A DNA stretch of 8,775 bases from contig JANMJD010000382.1 in the NCBI GenBank assembly GCA_031371195.1, positions 1-8,775 of the forward strand. The letters are read 5' to 3'. The translations under genes and the position numbers were made by a program. The stretch is from JANMJD01 sp031371195. GTDB lineage: Bacteria; Actinomycetota; Acidimicrobiia; Acidimicrobiales; Ilumatobacteraceae. How positions within the stretch are numbered: the first letter of the stretch is position 1; the number at the start of each line of letters is the position of its first letter. Below the pieces are notes generated by a model, which searched no databases, was not told the DNA's origin, and saw only the letters and a program-made list of their open reading frames with translations. Positions 6,770-8,775 of the stretch are shown one piece after another.

Positions 6770-6836
6770 CTGCATCTCCTGTCTGGAGATCAAGACTGCG
6801 CCATGCGCATGAAATGACGCAGAATCCGTCGAGGCG
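6770..6836 (-). other. Spacer between the namH-like and GGDEF-like genes
   Basis: The gap holds the AGGAG site above, a 10-bp palindrome CATGCGCATG (6802-6811), and a TGACGC/GCGTCA inverted repeat (6815-6820 with 6834-6839) whose right arm includes the namH-like stop codon. The repeat has a 13-nt loop and no good T-tract. No clear promoter is visible, so co-transcription of both genes is possible. Confidence 0.3.
6776..6780 (-). promoter_or_regulatory. Shine-Dalgarno AGGAG fixing the start of the GGDEF-like gene
   Basis: Read on the minus strand the sequence is AGGAG-ATGCAG-ATG. The 6-nt spacing to ATG 6769 is ideal, whereas ATG 6775 directly abuts the site. Confidence 0.6.
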
Positions 6837-8402
6837 TCAGCCCGTCGCCGAACCAGGAGCCTTTCGCCTCACTCGGAGCGATCGGTCGACGGACGTGAGG
6901 CAACGCCCGGTGGTCAGGTTGAATCGCCATCCGTGCAGCGTGCAGGTCAGTTCTCCGCCATCGAGTTCGCCGAACACCGACAGATCCGCCTGGCGGTGGG
7001 GGCAGAATCGCTCGACGATGTACTCCCCGATCTCGATCTCCTCATCGGTGTCGGCGGGGGGCCGAAGCTTGCGCACGGCCTCGGCCTCGGCCCGCCGCAT
7101 CCGCTCCACCGACAGCGATTTGAAGAAGTTGTACAGGTACTCGTTGAACGGACCCGAGCGCCATGCCCGGAAGCGACACGACAGGAACAGGGCATTCGAC
7201 CAGTCGACGGCATGGGCCGCGGTCACCGTCTCGACGAGTTCGCGAGCAATCTCGAAGCGGTAGCTGTAGTCCTCGCCGGAGTACTCGCGCACCTCTCCGC
7301 GCGGGAAGTCGATCAGCACATCGACGTCACCCGCCTGCACCAGGGCGCAGGCCCCGACGGCGGCCCGCAGCGTCGGCGCCATCGTCAACAGTGGCTCCCA
7401 CCAATCGGCGAGCCGCCCGATCAGATCGGGAGCTGCGTCGGCCCACCCGGCCCGATGATCGACGAGCCAATCGGTCCAGTCGGCCTGATACTTCAACAAC
7501 TCGACACGCTTGTCGGTGAAGATCGCTGCGACTGCGGCGTCATCGAGGGGGTGGGTCACCGCGGCCCGTCCGTCGGTGACGTCGATCGCCGTACCGGGGA
7601 TGTTGAGCACACCATTGCGCCCGACCGCTTGCAGCCGACGGAGGAACTCGGTCTGATCGGGAAAGATCGACGATTCGTCGCCGGTGATGACATTGAGGTG
7701 GAACAGGTCGGGATCAAGGAAACACGGCGGGCCGGCCGACGGGACCACGTAGGTTGCATCGATCGCCTCGACGTAGCGCATGGCCCGCGAGAACTGGCTC
7801 TCGACCTTGGCATCGCACAGTCGACCCAACTCGCCAGTTGGCAGGTCGTAGACCATCGGGTACCAGATCGCCCCGGAGAACTGGAGGAACAGCAGGTCGA
7901 CCGGACCGTGCGAGCGAAGCGCGTCAAGGTCGGAAGGGCGGCAGTCGTTCTGGTTGACGAGTCGCGTCCGCCCATCGCTCACCACCAGCGCCGAGTCACC
8001 GCCCGGCCCGTCACTGATCGACGTCTCGACGTGGATGGCGACACGCAGGTCGCCCCGTAACGTCAGTTCCTCGCCGTCGACCGTGCGGATGAACCGGTCG
8101 AATCCGAGGACTGTCAGTCGCCGCTCCAGCTCCCGCGTCGGGTAGCCGGGTACGAGCACCGGGGTCGCCTTGTCGACATGGTCGGCCAGGAACGTCTCGT
8201 CGAGATGGTCGCCGTGGATGTGCGAGACGTAAAGGTAGTCGGGTCGCTCGATCTTCGCCCACAGCTCGGCGTCGAGCCGGTCGTTGCGCGGGAAGGGGAA
8301 CCACGAGCCGAAAAACGCCGGTACGAACCACGGGTCGCACAAGATCGACCCGTGGCTCGTCTCGACGAGTACCCCGGCGTGACCGATGGAGGTGGCGCGC
8401 AT
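6837..8402 (-). CDS. namH: MBL-fold plus Rieske [2Fe-2S] protein, UDP-MurNAc hydroxylase (NamH)-like
   Basis: The product is 521 residues from ATG 8402. Residues about 1-230 are an UlaG/CMAH-like metallo-beta-lactamase fold opening MRATSIGHAGVLVET, with the metal motif H61-x-H63-x-D65-H66 (SHIHGDH). A middle region of about 200 residues follows. The C-terminal Rieske domain has C467-x-H469-x17-C487-x2-H490 (CPH and CTLHGW). This architecture and length match the mycobacterial enzyme that oxidises the N-acetyl of UDP-MurNAc to N-glycolyl (Rv3818, 516 residues, from memory), a cousin of CMP-Neu5Ac hydroxylase. The product would enter peptidoglycan precursors; the Rieske centre needs an electron-donor partner not seen here. 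The frame is open upstream to 8747, but that stretch runs antisense to the epimerase gene and shows no domain, so ATG 8402 is the start. Substrate is uncertain: another N-acetyl sugar nucleotide is possible given the divergent 2-epimerase. Confidence 0.75.
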   Translation of the reverse strand: MRATSIGHAGVLVETSHGSILCDPWFVPAFFGSWFPFPRNDRLDAELWAKIERPDYLYVSHIHGDHLDETFLADHVDKATPVLVPGYPTRELERRLTVLGFDRFIRTVDGEELTLRGDLRVAIHVETSISDGPGGDSALVVSDGRTRLVNQNDCRPSDLDALRSHGPVDLLFLQFSGAIWYPMVYDLPTGELGRLCDAKVESQFSRAMRYVEAIDATYVVPSAGPPCFLDPDLFHLNVITGDESSIFPDQTEFLRRLQAVGRNGVLNIPGTAIDVTDGRAAVTHPLDDAAVAAIFTDKRVELLKYQADWTDWLVDHRAGWADAAPDLIGRLADWWEPLLTMAPTLRAAVGACALVQAGDVDVLIDFPRGEVREYSGEDYSYRFEIARELVETVTAAHAVDWSNALFLSCRFRAWRSGPFNEYLYNFFKSLSVERMRRAEAEAVRKLRPPADTDEEIEIGEYIVERFCPHRQADLSVFGELDGGELTCTLHGWRFNLTTGRCLTSVDRSLRVRRKAPGSATG

Positions 8403-8466
8403 TGCACCAGTCTGGCGGGTGAGGCACACCGACCGGTGGGTCTCATGACCCGAGGCGCGGCGGGAC
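8403..8466. promoter_or_regulatory. Short divergent intergenic region
   Basis: This 64-nt gap lies between the namH-like start (minus) and the epimerase start (plus), so any promoters for both must lie here or within the flanking genes. I see no convincing -10/-35 pair. GAGG at 8452-8455 and a G-rich run before 8467 are possible ribosome-binding sequence for the epimerase. Confidence 0.35.
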
Positions 8467-8775
8467 GTGCGACTGGTGGTTGTCGCGAGCGATCCTGTAG
8501 CGGTGGTCGCAGCGATCCGCGCACACCCCCATCTCGATCCGCTCGTGGTCGCCACCACGCAGCATCGCGAGATGTTGAAGCAGGCGCTCGACGTGTTCGG
8601 CATCGTGCCGGACGTCGACCTCGGGCTGATGCAGAACGGGCAGAACCTGGGCGTCTTCACGTCGCGCGCCCTGCAATCGCTCACTGCCTGCTTTCTCGAG
8701 AAGCGTCCCGACTTTCTGTTGGTGCAGGGCGACACGTCGACCGTCACCGCGGCCGCACTCGCGGCTTTCTACCAG
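8467..8775 (+). CDS. wecB: UDP-N-acetylglucosamine 2-epimerase, non-hydrolysing (5' part, runs off the window)
   Basis: The frame is open from 8449 to the window end and gives 103 residues from GTG 8467. TTQHREMLKQALDVFGI (about 34-50), a following DLGLMQNGQNL segment and LVQGDTSTVTAAALAAFY (about 85-102) are hallmark stretches of WecB/MnaA. That enzyme interconverts UDP-GlcNAc and UDP-ManNAc for teichoic-acid-like, capsular or linkage polysaccharides in the cytoplasm. The GTG start is a choice: no in-frame ATG lies upstream, and GTG 8476 is an alternative. Oddly, the usual GTRPEAIK loop near the N-terminus is missing; the chain reads VVVASDPVAVVAAIRAHP instead. Either the enzyme is divergent, the 5' end is damaged, or a small indel is present. 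The remaining roughly 270 residues, including the active-site glutamates, are outside the window. Confidence 0.75.
   Translation, partial: MRLVVVASDPVAVVAAIRAHPHLDPLVVATTQHREMLKQALDVFGIVPDVDLGLMQNGQNLGVFTSRALQSLTACFLEKRPDFLLVQGDTSTVTAAALAAFYQ

Noticed and set aside
6802..6811. 10-bp palindrome CATGCGCATG as a possible operator
   Set aside because: Several perfect 10-bp palindromes are expected by chance in a window this size, and no second copy or promoter is nearby.
8403..8747. 115-codon upstream extension of the namH-like frame on the minus strand
   Set aside because: The extension is Ser/Thr/Arg-rich, matches no family and lies opposite the epimerase coding sequence. The MBL domain begins exactly at ATG 8402.

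Overview
The window is about two-thirds GC by eye. It has GTG and TTG starts, tightly packed genes and long shadow frames opposite most genes. This points to a high-GC actinobacterium. A lipoprotein-type L,D-transpeptidase with a Pro/Thr-rich stalk and a Rieske/metallo-beta-lactamase (MBL) enzyme resembling mycobacterial UDP-MurNAc hydroxylase fit an actinobacterium. I suspect an Acidimicrobiia-like lineage, but the sequence alone does not prove it. TGA ends ordinary genes here (gluQ, the oxygenase, namH), so the organism does not generally read TGA as sense.

Layout. Plus strand: gluQ, glutamyl-Q tRNA(Asp) synthetase (75-1025), is followed 4 nt later by a 2-oxoglutarate/Fe(II) prolyl-hydroxylase-like oxygenase (1030-1653). 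Next is an exported L,D-transpeptidase (1755-2867) whose last 20 bases, stop codon included, are duplicated in tandem. Then comes a complete-length family 2 beta-galactosidase frame (2970-6032) broken by one in-frame TGA at codon 440. Minus strand, convergent with lacZ: a protein with a degenerate GGDEF-like domain (6769-6008, overlapping the lacZ end by 25 bp), and upstream of it a MBL-fold plus Rieske protein of the NamH type (8402-6837). Plus strand, divergent from namH and running off the right edge: the start of a UDP-GlcNAc 2-epimerase (8467-8775).

How the genes relate. The first pair touches translation: tRNA(Asp) queuosine glutamylation next to a possible protein hydroxylase. The L,D-transpeptidase, the NamH-like enzyme and the epimerase all belong to cell-envelope or amino-sugar chemistry. 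LacZ stands alone, with no permease or regulator in view. I see no tRNA or rRNA genes, insertion sequences, CRISPR arrays or phage genes. The most notable observation is the single-TGA interruption of an otherwise full-length lacZ. Pseudogenisation or a sequence error is the simplest reading; recoding or reinitiation are testable alternatives. No undescribed multi-gene system is convincingly visible.
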